64,000 nt of DNA. Origin: a virus. The stretch is taken from positions 40,081 to 104,080 of the IMG/VR virus record IMGVR_UViG_3300037468_000183. One strand, 5' to 3'. The position numbers were made by a program, and so were the translations under genes. This document shows, piece by piece, positions 21,054 to 30,304 of this stretch. The notes under the pieces were generated by a model. That model saw only the letters and a program-made list of their open reading frames with translations, was not told the DNA's origin and searched no databases. Numbering within the stretch: position 1 is the first letter of the stretch; each line of letters begins with the position of its first letter.

Positions 21054-22409
21054 ATGAATCTAAGCGAGTTTCGTCCCGCACGAGTCAACGCAAATCGCCA
21101 CACGGCGCGCGGCATCGGCGCGCTCGAAAAGAGCATCCAGTCAGACGGCTGGATCGGCGCGATGACCACCGCCGCCGATGGCGAGATGATCGCCGGCAGC
21201 GCCCGCATCGAGACGGCGGCGGGCGTGTTCGGCGTGGACGCGGAGCCGGTTGTCATCCACAGCGACGGCAAGCGGCCTATTGTTGTCATTCGCGATGACA
21301 TCCCGAACGCGTCAACGAAGGTCGCGCAACGGCTGGCGCTGGCGGACAATCGCATTCACCAGCTTGACCTGGACTTCGACGTGCAGGTGCTCACCAGCTT
21401 CGATGCCGACGTGCTGGAAGGCTTGTGGACGGGCGACGAAATCAGCGACATGGGCCAGCAGTGGGCGGATGAGCAGAGCCGCAACGCCGAAGACCCCGGC
21501 GCGCAAGTGGACAAGGCGGAGGAACTGCAAGCCAAGTGGCACGTGCAACCCGGCGACCTGTGGGCGATGGGTGACCACCGTCTGCTGTGCGGAGATTGTC
21601 GGGAGCCTGCATCCTGGGTGCGCTTGCTTGCGGGCGTCAAGGCCAATGGCGTTTTCACATCCCCGCCTTATGCCGAGCAGCGCAAGGAGCAATACGGCGG
21701 GACACCAGCCGCCGAATACGTGGCATGGTGGGAAGCGGTGCAGGCCAACGTCAAGGCGCATCTCGCGCCCGATGGTTCGTTCTTCGTGAACATCAAGCCG
21801 CACTGCGCAGACGGCGAGCGTGTGCTGTACGTGTTTGATCTGGTGCTGGCGATGAAGCGGGAGTGGGGCTGGCGTTTCGTGGATGAGTTGTGTTGGACAA
21901 ACCGGGGATTCCCTGGCGAGCCGCAAGACAGATTCCAGAACGCTTTTGAGCCGGTATATCACTTTTCGGATGGAAAAATCAAGTTTCGCCCAAAGGCCGT
22001 TTGGCATTCAAGCGATTCGGTTCCCGTACACAAGGCGGGGCAGAACTTCAGGCAATCCAATCGAGGAAACGGCTTTGAGAGTCCAGACGTAGAAAGCGGG
22101 ATGGCCTACCCTCGCAATGTCCTGGATATCCCAAATGGCAATGGCGGAGATTCGCGACACGCTGCCGCCTTTCCAGTCGCGTTGCCTGACTTCTTCGTGC
22201 GCGCCTACTCGGACGCCGGCGACGTGTGGCTTGATCCGTTCTGCGGCAGTGGCACGACGATTGTCGCCGCGCACAACAACAAGCGGCGGGGATTCGGAAT
22301 CGAGATGCTGCCGAAGTATTGCGCCGTGATCCTGGAACGCATCAGCGGCCTGGGGATTACGCCTGCACTGTTGAGCAATGGGGGAACTGTGGCCGATGGC
22401 GGGCGCTGA
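21054..22409 (+). CDS. ParB-like domain / DNA methyltransferase fusion
   Basis: 451 residues. The N-terminal ParB/Srx-type fold spans about 1-110, with MIAGSARIETA (about 43-53) at the conserved phosphate-binding position. The C-terminal beta-class methylase has TSPPY near 202, DGSFFVNIKP, and DPFCGSGTT near 393 as the SAM motif. Fusions of this type are common in phages and usually lie next to the terminase genes, as here. Probably methylates phage DNA before packaging. Base specificity not determinable. I start at the second Met of the frame. Confidence 0.85.
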   Translation: MNLSEFRPARVNANRHTARGIGALEKSIQSDGWIGAMTTAADGEMIAGSARIETAAGVFGVDAEPVVIHSDGKRPIVVIRDDIPNASTKVAQRLALADNRIHQLDLDFDVQVLTSFDADVLEGLWTGDEISDMGQQWADEQSRNAEDPGAQVDKAEELQAKWHVQPGDLWAMGDHRLLCGDCREPASWVRLLAGVKANGVFTSPPYAEQRKEQYGGTPAAEYVAWWEAVQANVKAHLAPDGSFFVNIKPHCADGERVLYVFDLVLAMKREWGWRFVDELCWTNRGFPGEPQDRFQNAFEPVYHFSDGKIKFRPKAVWHSSDSVPVHKAGQNFRQSNRGNGFESPDVESGMAYPRNVLDIPNGNGGDSRHAAAFPVALPDFFVRAYSDAGDVWLDPFCGSGTTIVAAHNNKRRGFGIEMLPKYCAVILERISGLGITPALLSNGGTVADGGR

Positions 22410-22740
22410 AAACCTGAAGCCGTTTGTCAAAGGCGATCCGCGCATTAACCGCAAGGGCCGACCTCGCACCTTCGACGCGCTGCGCGAGCTTGCGCAACAG
22501 ATCGCGCATGAGACCGTCAAGGACAAGAGCGGCGATCCCGTCGTCGTCGAGGGCCACGCCGCGACGGTGACCGAGATCATCCTGCGCAAGTGGGCGGCCA
22601 GCAATGATCCCCGCTTGCAGATGGCGTTCGTGGAAGTCGCCTACGGCAAAGAGGCGCTCAAGGCCGAAATCAGCGGGGCCAATGGTGGCACGCTCGATAT
22701 CCATGTGATCTACGATGCCAAGCCAGAACAGACGGGTTGA
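22396..22740 (+). CDS. Small terminase subunit-like (DUF5681)
   Basis: 114 residues. FVKGDPRINRKGRPRTFDAL near the N-terminus is the diagnostic DUF5681 segment; phage members lie just before large terminases and are taken as DNA-recognition subunits. It overlaps the methylase 3' end and the large terminase 5' end. It could bind the phased repeats at 20852-20986; this is inference. Confidence 0.75.
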   Translation: MAGAENLKPFVKGDPRINRKGRPRTFDALRELAQQIAHETVKDKSGDPVVVEGHAATVTEIILRKWAASNDPRLQMAFVEVAYGKEALKAEISGANGGTLDIHVIYDAKPEQTG

Positions 22741-23959
22741 CGTGCATCTGCCGACGCCGCACCAGCGCCAGGCGGAGTTCATCGCGTCCGGCGTGCCGAG
22801 AAAATGTGTCCGGGCAGGCAGACGCGGCGGGAAAACGGTCGGCGTGTCTGTGCTGGCCGTCGAGCAATTCCTGGCCGGCAAGCGCATCCTATACGGCGCG
22901 CCGACGACTGAGCAGGTGGATCGCTTCTGGACGACCGTCACGCGCGCGCTGGCCGAGCCGATCGCGCGCAAGGTCTTCTACAAAAACGAGACCGAGCACG
23001 TCATCGAGCGCCTGGGCACGGAGCAGCGCATCCGGGCCAAAACGTGCTGGAACAGCAATACCCTGCGTGGCGATTACGCCGACGTTTTGATCCTGGACGA
23101 ATGGCAACTCATGGACGAAGCCGCCTGGGATGAGGTCGGCGCGCCGATGCTGCTCGATAACAACGGTGACGCGATCTTCATTTACACGCCGCCCAGCCTG
23201 CATTCTCGTAGCGTCTCGAAGGCGCGTGATCCGCAACATGCGGCGAAGATGTTCAAGCGGGCGCAAGGGGACACGTCCGGCAGATGGCAGACGTTCCACT
23301 TCACGAGTCGCGAGAATCCGCACATCTCGACGGCGGCGCTGGACGAAATCGCGCACGACATGACGGCCGTAGCCTATCGCATGGAGATCATGGCCGAAGA
23401 TGTGGACGAAGCGCCTGGCGCACTCTGGAAGCGCGAGCACCTCGACAGCGGGCGAGTGCTCCAAGCGCCCGAACTCAAGCGCGTCTTCGTGGGTGTCGAT
23501 CCTTCCGGCAGCGTCGGCGGCGATGCGACTGGCATTGTGACGGTGGGTGGCGTCGGCAATCAGCTTTTTGTGCTGGCCGATGACACGCTCAACGGCACGC
23601 CGCTAGAATGGGCGAAAGCTGCCGTGACTGCCTACTATCGCCACGGCGCTAACGGCATCGTGGCAGAGGCCAACTTTGGCGGTGACATGGTGCTCCAGAC
23701 GATTCGCACGGTAGACGCCAATGTACCGGTCAAGCTGGTCACGGCTTCCCGCTCGAAGCAAGTGCGCGCCGAGCCGGTAGCAGCGGTCTTCGAGCAACAG
23801 CGCGGCCATCTCGTCGGCACGTTTCCGGCGCTGGAAGACGAGCTTGTGCTGTGGACGCCCGGCGATGCGTCACCGAATCGACTCGACGCTATGGTCTGGG
23901 CGGCGACCGATTTGCTGAGCAGACGACATTATGACAAACCTGGCGCAGTGGGGTACTGA
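22715..23959 (+). CDS. Terminase large subunit
   Basis: 414 residues. Walker A RAGRRGGKT (about 33-41), Walker B VLILDEWQ (about 124-131), then the nuclease domain starting FVGVDPSGSVGGDATGIV (about 258) with further acidic residues to NRLDAMVWAATDLL. This motor cleaves and pumps DNA into the prohead. Its stop overlaps the portal start (TGATG). Confidence 0.92.
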   Translation: MPSQNRRVDVHLPTPHQRQAEFIASGVPRKCVRAGRRGGKTVGVSVLAVEQFLAGKRILYGAPTTEQVDRFWTTVTRALAEPIARKVFYKNETEHVIERLGTEQRIRAKTCWNSNTLRGDYADVLILDEWQLMDEAAWDEVGAPMLLDNNGDAIFIYTPPSLHSRSVSKARDPQHAAKMFKRAQGDTSGRWQTFHFTSRENPHISTAALDEIAHDMTAVAYRMEIMAEDVDEAPGALWKREHLDSGRVLQAPELKRVFVGVDPSGSVGGDATGIVTVGGVGNQLFVLADDTLNGTPLEWAKAAVTAYYRHGANGIVAEANFGGDMVLQTIRTVDANVPVKLVTASRSKQVRAEPVAAVFEQQRGHLVGTFPALEDELVLWTPGDASPNRLDAMVWAATDLLSRRHYDKPGAVGY

Positions 23960-25464
23960 TGGCTGATGACGTGCGGCTGAGTTTCCTGTCATGGTTGGCG
24001 CAGCAGGACACCGAGCGCGAGCAGGGTTATCGCTTGTATCGCGAGTATTATGATGGCGACCACGATACGCAACTCACCGACCGGATGCGCAAGTACTTGC
24101 AAGTCAAATCGCACGTCGAGTTTCGCGCGAATTATTGTCCCATCGTCGTGGACGCGCTGGCGGAGCGTCTGAACATCACTGGCATAACGGCCGAGGATCA
24201 ATCGGCGGTGCTGTGGGGCTGGTGGACAGCGGGCCGCCTCGATGGCTTGCAGGTGGTCTTGCACACGGCGGCGCCACGCGACGGGGACGCTTATGTGCTC
24301 GTGGAATGGGACGCCGAAACCCTGACACCCAAGTTCTTCTTCGAGCCGGCTTTCGACGGCGGCGATGGCGTGCAGGTGGTTTATGACGACGCGACCAACA
24401 CGCCAAGCATGGCCATCAAGCGTTGGCGCGCCAAGTCGGGGCCGGGGGCGGGCTATCTGCGGCGCATCAACGTCTACTACCCGGATCGCGTCGAAAAGTA
24501 TGTGTCAAGCGACAAAGACCAGAGCGGCCAGTGGCAGAAATTCAAGGAGGACAACGAAGCTTGGCCGATGCCGTGGCTGCGCGCGGACGGGCGGCCGATG
24601 GGCATTCCGATTGTCCACTACAAGAACCGCGATCAAGGCACGAACTATGGGCAGTCCGAACTCAAGGACGTGCTGCCGCTCCAGAACGCGCTGAACAAAG
24701 CTGTCATCGACCTGCTGGCCGCGGCGGATACCACCGCCTTCCGCATTTATTGGATGCTTGGCGACGATCCGTCTGCCGTGTCCGTGTCACCCGGCTCATG
24801 GGTCTACAGCACCAAGCCGCCATCGGGCGACGACGCGGCCAGCCTAGGCTATTTCCCCGGCGAAGACCTTGCCAATCTGATCGGCCTCAAAGACTCGCTC
24901 GCGATTGAGATTGCGCGAGTATCCAGGACGCCGGTAAGCTACTTCCAGGTAAGCGGCCAACGGCCAGCCGAGGGCACGCTCAAACAGGAGGAGAGCGGTC
25001 TCGTCGGACGGGCACGTGCGCGCATGGTGTCATTCGGCAATGCCTGGGAGGACGCCTTCGGCATTGCGCGCAAGATGTGGAATGAATGGGGCGACGGCGA
25101 TCCGCTCGATGAAGCCGTGCCGATCACGATTGTTTGGAAGGATCCGGAAACGCGCAACGACAAGGCGCTGTTGGAAACGCTCAAAATCAAGGCTGATCTG
25201 GGCGTGCCGAAACAGCAGCTTTGGACAGAGATGGGCTACAGCGCCGACGAAATCGAGCATATGCAGGAGATGGTAGACGAGGAACAGTCCAGCCAGGCTG
25301 ACCTGGGCGAGACGTTGCTGAACGCCTTCGAGAAAGCGCCACGCATGGCGGCGACGGGCCAGATGCCGCCACAGATGCCGGCGCAGGCGACCGAGATTGC
25401 GCAGGCCGAGCCGGAAGATGAGATGGACGGTGATGGCGGCGGGGTGCCGAGTGATGCCCGATAA
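23959..25464 (+). CDS. Portal protein (SPP1 gp6-like)
   Basis: 501 residues. The start (REQGYRLYREYYDGDHDTQL), the central PIVHYKNRDQGTNYGQSEL, ALNKAVIDLLAAADTTAF and the C-terminal helical TLKQEESGLVGRARARM all fit the phage portal Gp6-like family. It forms the dodecameric ring at the capsid vertex. Portal follows terminase directly, as usual. Confidence 0.92.
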   Translation: MADDVRLSFLSWLAQQDTEREQGYRLYREYYDGDHDTQLTDRMRKYLQVKSHVEFRANYCPIVVDALAERLNITGITAEDQSAVLWGWWTAGRLDGLQVVLHTAAPRDGDAYVLVEWDAETLTPKFFFEPAFDGGDGVQVVYDDATNTPSMAIKRWRAKSGPGAGYLRRINVYYPDRVEKYVSSDKDQSGQWQKFKEDNEAWPMPWLRADGRPMGIPIVHYKNRDQGTNYGQSELKDVLPLQNALNKAVIDLLAAADTTAFRIYWMLGDDPSAVSVSPGSWVYSTKPPSGDDAASLGYFPGEDLANLIGLKDSLAIEIARVSRTPVSYFQVSGQRPAEGTLKQEESGLVGRARARMVSFGNAWEDAFGIARKMWNEWGDGDPLDEAVPITIVWKDPETRNDKALLETLKIKADLGVPKQQLWTEMGYSADEIEHMQEMVDEEQSSQADLGETLLNAFEKAPRMAATGQMPPQMPAQATEIAQAEPEDEMDGDGGGVPSDAR

Positions 25465-27142
25465 CGTCACGCTTCTCCAGGGCGACTGCCGCGACGTGCT
25501 GCGCGAGATGGCGCGTCAGAACGGCACAGGGCCGCGCTTCACGGCGCTTGTGACCGATCCGCCTGCGGGGATTTCGTTCATGGGAAAAGAGTGGGACAAC
25601 CCCAATGGCGTTTCCCGCACTGGTTCAGGCATCGGGCAGGAAGGCAAGGATGCCGATTATGACCGCTACGGCAAGGGTGCGATGCCCTACGGCTACAGCG
25701 GATCGAATGCCGGACGCAATATCACAGACCGAGAAGCCTTCATCGCAACCATGACCGAGATCGCCGCCCTCGCGCTCGACCTGTGTCTGCCCGGCGCTCA
25801 TGCGCTCGTGTGGGCGCTGCCACGCACGTCGCACTGGACGGCGACGGCCTGGGAGAATGGCGGGTGGGAAGTCAGGGACAGGATTCGGTACGCATCCTCG
25901 AAGGACGCCAAAGTTGCCGCATTTCTGGCATCGTTGACGGATGAGCAGCGCAAGGCGTTGGAGGTCATCTCTGACGATTCGGGAGTATCACATTGCTTCG
26001 GTTCTGGCTTCCCCAAGTCGCTCGACGTGAGCAAGGCACTCGACAAGGCCGCGGGCATGGAGCGGGAAGTGGTAGCGGGCCGAGGATGGCATCATTCAAC
26101 GGGGCGCGGGAATGGGATGGCGGGAAATGCCGATGAATCATGGCCTAAGCCATACGAGGCGGGAGATGCGGCACGAGGCGAACCTATCACCGCCCCTGCG
26201 ACCGCCCTGGCGCGCGAGTGGGCGGGCTACGGCTCGGCACTCAAGCCTGCCATCGAAGACTGGTGGCTGCTGCGCAAGCCGCTCGACGGGACGATCGCTG
26301 GCAATGCGGCAAAGCACGGCTGCGGGGCGTTGAATGTGGACGGATGCAGGGTGGAACTAGACGATGCTGCGAAGTCCATGCTTGGAAAGGCGAAACAGCG
26401 CACGAATAAGCCGAGCGGCAAAGGATTGCATCACGATCCTGATTCAACGGTTGAGCGCGAACGATTACAAGCCGAAATTGACACATTCAAAGCAAGCGGT
26501 CGCTTCCCCGCGCATCTCATCACAGACGGCAGCGAGGAGGTGACGGCGTGCTTTCCGTCACCGCATGGAGCTGGCTTCAAGAGGAATCCATATGCGGACG
26601 GCAAGGGAGAAACCGGCATTTATGGCGCTTATGGCGGCGAAGGTGTTGGCGGTGCGAGAATAGGCGACACCGGCTCTGCGGCCCGCTTCTTCGCCGTCTG
26701 CCCGCCGGATGCCGATGCGCCACGGCTCGCGTACATCCCGAAGGCGAGCCGGCGCGAGCGCGAGGCGGGGTGCGATGGGTTGGAGTTTCATGGACGAAAT
26801 GAGGTATACGGCGACGGATTCAACACGGCAACAAAGTGTGATCCGTCAATGCACACCACAGAAAGCGTAGAGGCGCGTCCGCAAGTGCGTAACGGACATC
26901 CCACGGTCAAGCCGCTTGCACTTTGCAGATATCTGCTCACCCTGCTGCGCCAGCCGACCGTCAACCTCGTGCTTGATCCATTCATGGGTTCCGGTTCGAC
27001 GGGCGTGGCGTGCGTGCAGCTTGGCATCCCGTTTGTGGGGATCGAACGCGATCCTGAGTATTTCGAGATCGCACGAAGGCGCATCGCACACGCGCAGGAG
27101 CAGATGGCGGCGCAACCGCTCGCGCAACTGGAACTGCTGTAA
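25454..27142 (+). CDS. DNA methyltransferase with DPPA motif
   Basis: 562 residues. It starts at the ATG at 25454 inside the portal 3' end. It begins VTLLQGDCRDVLREMA and reaches TDPPAGISFMGKEWD near residue 33, where most relatives have DPPY; similar DPPA variants exist among phage methylases. The C-terminus has HPTVKPLALCRYLL and DPFMGSGSTGVAC plus GIERDPEYFEIA. A large variable target-recognition insert lies between. Inserted between portal and MuF-like genes. N6-adenine or N4-cytosine activity is expected, but replacement of the catalytic Tyr leaves activity uncertain. Confidence 0.82.
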   Translation: MPDNVTLLQGDCRDVLREMARQNGTGPRFTALVTDPPAGISFMGKEWDNPNGVSRTGSGIGQEGKDADYDRYGKGAMPYGYSGSNAGRNITDREAFIATMTEIAALALDLCLPGAHALVWALPRTSHWTATAWENGGWEVRDRIRYASSKDAKVAAFLASLTDEQRKALEVISDDSGVSHCFGSGFPKSLDVSKALDKAAGMEREVVAGRGWHHSTGRGNGMAGNADESWPKPYEAGDAARGEPITAPATALAREWAGYGSALKPAIEDWWLLRKPLDGTIAGNAAKHGCGALNVDGCRVELDDAAKSMLGKAKQRTNKPSGKGLHHDPDSTVERERLQAEIDTFKASGRFPAHLITDGSEEVTACFPSPHGAGFKRNPYADGKGETGIYGAYGGEGVGGARIGDTGSAARFFAVCPPDADAPRLAYIPKASRREREAGCDGLEFHGRNEVYGDGFNTATKCDPSMHTTESVEARPQVRNGHPTVKPLALCRYLLTLLRQPTVNLVLDPFMGSGSTGVACVQLGIPFVGIERDPEYFEIARRRIAHAQEQMAAQPLAQLELL

Positions 27143-28185
27143 TGCCAACGCCTGATATCCTGGCCGTCTCAGCGCAATTCGAGGCGCAACTGGACGCCGG
27201 TTTCACGTCAGCGGCCACGACCATGACGGCGCAGTACGACCAGGTGCTACGCGGCATGGACGCGACGGTACAGGCGCTACACAAAGAATACGCCGCTCGT
27301 ACCGCAGCAGGCGAAACCATCAAGCCGTACATGATTGCGCAGGATGCGCGTTACCGGGAGCTAATGGCCCAAGTGCAGACGCAACTCGCGAGGCTGAGCA
27401 ACAGCGGCGCGCCAGCCATCGAAGATTTGCAACGCGCCGGCATCGTGACCGGCATGGACACGGCGGAAGCGCAAGTCAATGCGCTGGTGCCGCCGGGAGT
27501 ATCGATCCCGTTCAACCGTCTGCCTGTGGGCGCGCTGGAGAGCATGGTGGGCTTTCTGCAAGATGGCAGCCCGCTGAAGGCGCTCTTGGATGACATCGCC
27601 AAAGATGCGACGCGCGCCATTGGCGATTTGCTGGTGCGAGCAATTGCCGAGGGCTGGAATCCCAAGAAGACGGCGGCGGCTATCAAGCAGGCGGTCGGAG
27701 TGCCACTGACGCGGGCGTTGCGCATTGCACGCACGGAGCAACTGCGGGCGTGGCGCAAATCCAGTATCCAGGGCTATCGCGATCAAGGCGCGCTGATCAT
27801 CGGCTACCGTCGCCATGCGCAACAGGATACGCGCACGTGCTTTGCGTGTCTCATGCAAGACGGCCAAATGTATAGGCTAGAAGAAGATTTTACTGATCAT
27901 GTGCAAGGAAGATGTGCAGTTTTGCCGATTTCACGCTCCTGGAAGGACTTGGGCTTTCCCGACATCCCGGACACCAACGCCCAATGGCAACCGGGCAAAG
28001 ATTGGTTCTTGGAGCAGTCGGCTGCGGCACAGAAGGAGATTCTCGGCGCAGCGCGCTTCGGCGCCTGGAAGCGCGGCGAAGTGGGGCTAGAGGACATGCA
28101 GACGTTGCACAAGTCGGCCAAATGGGGCGACTCGTGGCAGGTGGCATCACTCAAACAGGCGAAAGCCAACGCAGGTGCGCCATGA
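27142..28185 (+). CDS. MuF-like head morphogenesis protein (SPP1 gp7-like)
   Basis: 347 residues. The C-terminal part shows the MuF pattern: ALRIARTEQLRAWRKSSI, DTRTCFACLMQDGQMY and a following HVQGRCAVLPI, a Cys/His set that may bind zinc. MuF proteins are minor capsid proteins bound to the portal. The ATG overlaps the methylase stop. Confidence 0.88.
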   Translation: MPTPDILAVSAQFEAQLDAGFTSAATTMTAQYDQVLRGMDATVQALHKEYAARTAAGETIKPYMIAQDARYRELMAQVQTQLARLSNSGAPAIEDLQRAGIVTGMDTAEAQVNALVPPGVSIPFNRLPVGALESMVGFLQDGSPLKALLDDIAKDATRAIGDLLVRAIAEGWNPKKTAAAIKQAVGVPLTRALRIARTEQLRAWRKSSIQGYRDQGALIIGYRRHAQQDTRTCFACLMQDGQMYRLEEDFTDHVQGRCAVLPISRSWKDLGFPDIPDTNAQWQPGKDWFLEQSAAAQKEILGAARFGAWKRGEVGLEDMQTLHKSAKWGDSWQVASLKQAKANAGAP

Positions 28186-28385
28186 GCTACGGGCCAGCGG
28201 CAACAGCCAAAGTGACGACCGAACTCTACGCGGAGTGCCAAGTCTGCCATACGCAATGGCAGGTGTGGGGCGATCCGCCGACGAACACGAAGGGCTGTGC
28301 GTTCTGTGACGCACCAGCGGCTGCAATTATCACACATTCGGAAGCTATCAAGGTCGGTTCGACAACTGTCAGACAGACAGGCTAA
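28182..28385 (+). CDS. Zinc-ribbon protein
   Basis: 67 residues, ATG overlapping the MuF stop. CQVCHTQWQV and GCAFCDAPAA give a two-pair zinc ribbon. Its location in the capsid gene order is unusual for a DNA-binding protein. Function unknown. Confidence 0.6.
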   Translation: MSYGPAATAKVTTELYAECQVCHTQWQVWGDPPTNTKGCAFCDAPAAAIITHSEAIKVGSTTVRQTG

Positions 28386-28433
28386 CATTTCACATAACGC
28401 GACGCGGCGGTAAAACGCGGGGGAGACAAGATC

Positions 28434-29129
28434 ATGGCAGCGACAGACGAAACCAGCACAGTAAGCGCACCAGTGGCGCAAGCGGCATTGCCGGCGAGCG
28501 AGAAACCGGGCACAGTAGACGCACCAGCCAGCGGCAAAACGGCTGAGGAAGGCCGGACATTCACGCAGCAGGAAATCGACCGCATCGTGGCCGAGCGCCT
28601 GACGCGGCAGAAAGAAAAGTATGCCGACTACGAGGCGCTGAAGGACAAGGCCACCAAATGGGCGTCCTACGAGGAAGCGCAGAAGACCGAGACGCAGAAA
28701 CAGCAGGAACTATTCGCCAAGATGCAGTTGGAGCGTGATACCGCACTCCAGGTCGCCAATGACCGGCTGATTCGGGCGGCGTTTCTCGCAGACGCCGCAA
28801 GACTCGGCGTGCTGTATCCGGGCGATGTGTACGCGCTGGCCGATCTGTCTGGGGTAACGATTGACGAACGGGGCATGGTGCAAGGCGCAACGGAAGCCGT
28901 CAAAGCCGTGGTCGAAGCGGGCCGGGTGCCATTGCAGGCACAGGCTGGCGCTGGCATTGCGCCGAAACCACAGCCGGGCAAGCTCGACGGTGGGGCTGGC
29001 ACGGGCCACAAACGCACGGATGCGACGGCGACGCTGAGCGATGAGGAGTTAGCAATCGCACAACGGCTCGGCATCAGCCCTGAAAAGTACCTGGCTCGCC
29101 GCAAGGAAGTGCAAGCGACGCGCCAATAG
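28434..29129 (+). CDS. Capsid scaffolding protein
   Basis: 231 residues. FTQQEIDRIVAERLTRQKEK followed by a long charged helix (about 35-110) is the hallmark of phage scaffold proteins (GP20/DUF4355-like). The low-complexity N-terminus and Gly/Pro C-terminus fit a disposable assembly core. Correct place before the capsid gene. Confidence 0.82.
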   Translation: MAATDETSTVSAPVAQAALPASEKPGTVDAPASGKTAEEGRTFTQQEIDRIVAERLTRQKEKYADYEALKDKATKWASYEEAQKTETQKQQELFAKMQLERDTALQVANDRLIRAAFLADAARLGVLYPGDVYALADLSGVTIDERGMVQGATEAVKAVVEAGRVPLQAQAGAGIAPKPQPGKLDGGAGTGHKRTDATATLSDEELAIAQRLGISPEKYLARRKEVQATRQ

Positions 29130-29137
29130 GTTGGCAG

Positions 29138-29821
29138 ATGATCATCTATGCGTTGACCGATCCCGATAGCGGAGAGATTCGCTACATAGGCAAGACGGGG
29201 CAGTCGCCCAAGTATCGCTTGACGCAACATCTCAAGCGGGCGCGGGATGGTAAGCCAGGGCATCTATGTTGTTGGTTGCGGATGTTGCTGCGCGAGGATC
29301 AGCGACCGGGTATCTGCGTTCTTGAAGAGCTTGCCGCCGATGCGGATTGGCAAGTATCCGAAAGAGCTTGGATCGAGCGCGGTCGGGTCGCGGGTTGGCC
29401 GTTGACGAACATGACGGCTGGCGGGGAAGGTCTTCTTGATCCGTCACCGGAGTTACGGCAGCAACGCGCTGAGCGGATGCGCGGCAATCACATTGCTGAT
29501 GGCAATCGCAACGCAGCGGGCGCACGGTCTGAGGCTTTTCGGCATAGAATGGCCGAGTCAGCCAGAGTGACCAAGAATCACAGCGGCCACGCACTTTCGG
29601 CTGAGACGCGCAAGGTGATCAGCGAGAAGTTGATGGGACACGAGACCGTCAAGGGCGAAGACAATGGTCAAGCCAGACTAACGGTAGAGCGGGTGCGCGA
29701 GATTCGTATGCGCTACGCCGCTGGCGGGATCAGTCATCGTACTTTGGCGCAAGAGTATGGCGTGCGCCATGAAACGATTCGCAAGGTTGTGAATCGCGAG
29801 ACTTGGCAACACGTTATGTGA
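29138..29821 (+). CDS. GIY-YIG homing endonuclease
   Basis: 227 residues. IIYALTDPDSGEIRYIGKTG supplies both GIY-YIG motifs within the first 20 residues. NUMOD3-like helices (AETRKVISEKLMGHETVKGE) and a C-terminal HTH (ISHRTLAQEYGVRHETIRKV) bind the target. It separates scaffold from decoration genes with 8-12 base gaps, a typical free-standing homing insertion. Not closely alike to the one at 10716-11396. Confidence 0.85.
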   Translation: MIIYALTDPDSGEIRYIGKTGQSPKYRLTQHLKRARDGKPGHLCCWLRMLLREDQRPGICVLEELAADADWQVSERAWIERGRVAGWPLTNMTAGGEGLLDPSPELRQQRAERMRGNHIADGNRNAAGARSEAFRHRMAESARVTKNHSGHALSAETRKVISEKLMGHETVKGEDNGQARLTVERVREIRMRYAAGGISHRTLAQEYGVRHETIRKVVNRETWQHVM

Positions 29822-29833
29822 GGAGCAAATATC

Positions 29834-30295
29834 ATGGCGACTAGGGGCTTTGAATTCGGGTACATGCTCGACGGGAGCATGGCGACACCCGTCATTCGCG
29901 ACTTCATCCTGAGCACGGCGGCGGCGCACAAGGCCGGCGACCTGATGGTGCTGGACTCGGATGGCGATCTGACGCAGGCGGCGACCAACGCCACGGAAGT
30001 AACGGCGGTGTGTCAAGAGACCGTCGCTGCCGCGGCGATCACGGCGAGCACGACAAAAGCCAAATGCGCGATCATCACGCGCAACCAGGTTTGGCGCTGT
30101 TCGACGGATAACGATCACTGGAATGCCTCGTGGGTCATCGGCTACACCAAGACCGGCAACCTTGTGGACTGCAACACCATCGACCACAACGTGCCGACCA
30201 GTGGCGGCATGATCCTGGTGGACACCGGCACGGATGACGAGGGCAAGGCAATGGGTTATGTCATCTTTGCCGATACCACGTTCGGCAACGCATAG
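29834..30295 (+). CDS. Capsid decoration protein, paralogue 1
   Basis: 153 residues, beta-rich. Starts FEFGYMLDGSMATPVIRDF and ends YVIFADTTFGNA. The next gene encodes a clear paralogue. Position between scaffold and capsid genes suggests a head decoration protein; no catalytic motif seen. Confidence 0.6.
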   Translation: MATRGFEFGYMLDGSMATPVIRDFILSTAAAHKAGDLMVLDSDGDLTQAATNATEVTAVCQETVAAAAITASTTKAKCAIITRNQVWRCSTDNDHWNASWVIGYTKTGNLVDCNTIDHNVPTSGGMILVDTGTDDEGKAMGYVIFADTTFGNA

Positions 30296-30304
30296 GAGGC
30301 GAAC

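Noticed and set aside
27190-27220. Third parS-like site (GGTTTCACGTCAG)
   Set aside because: Only half of the palindrome matches; the right arm is missing.
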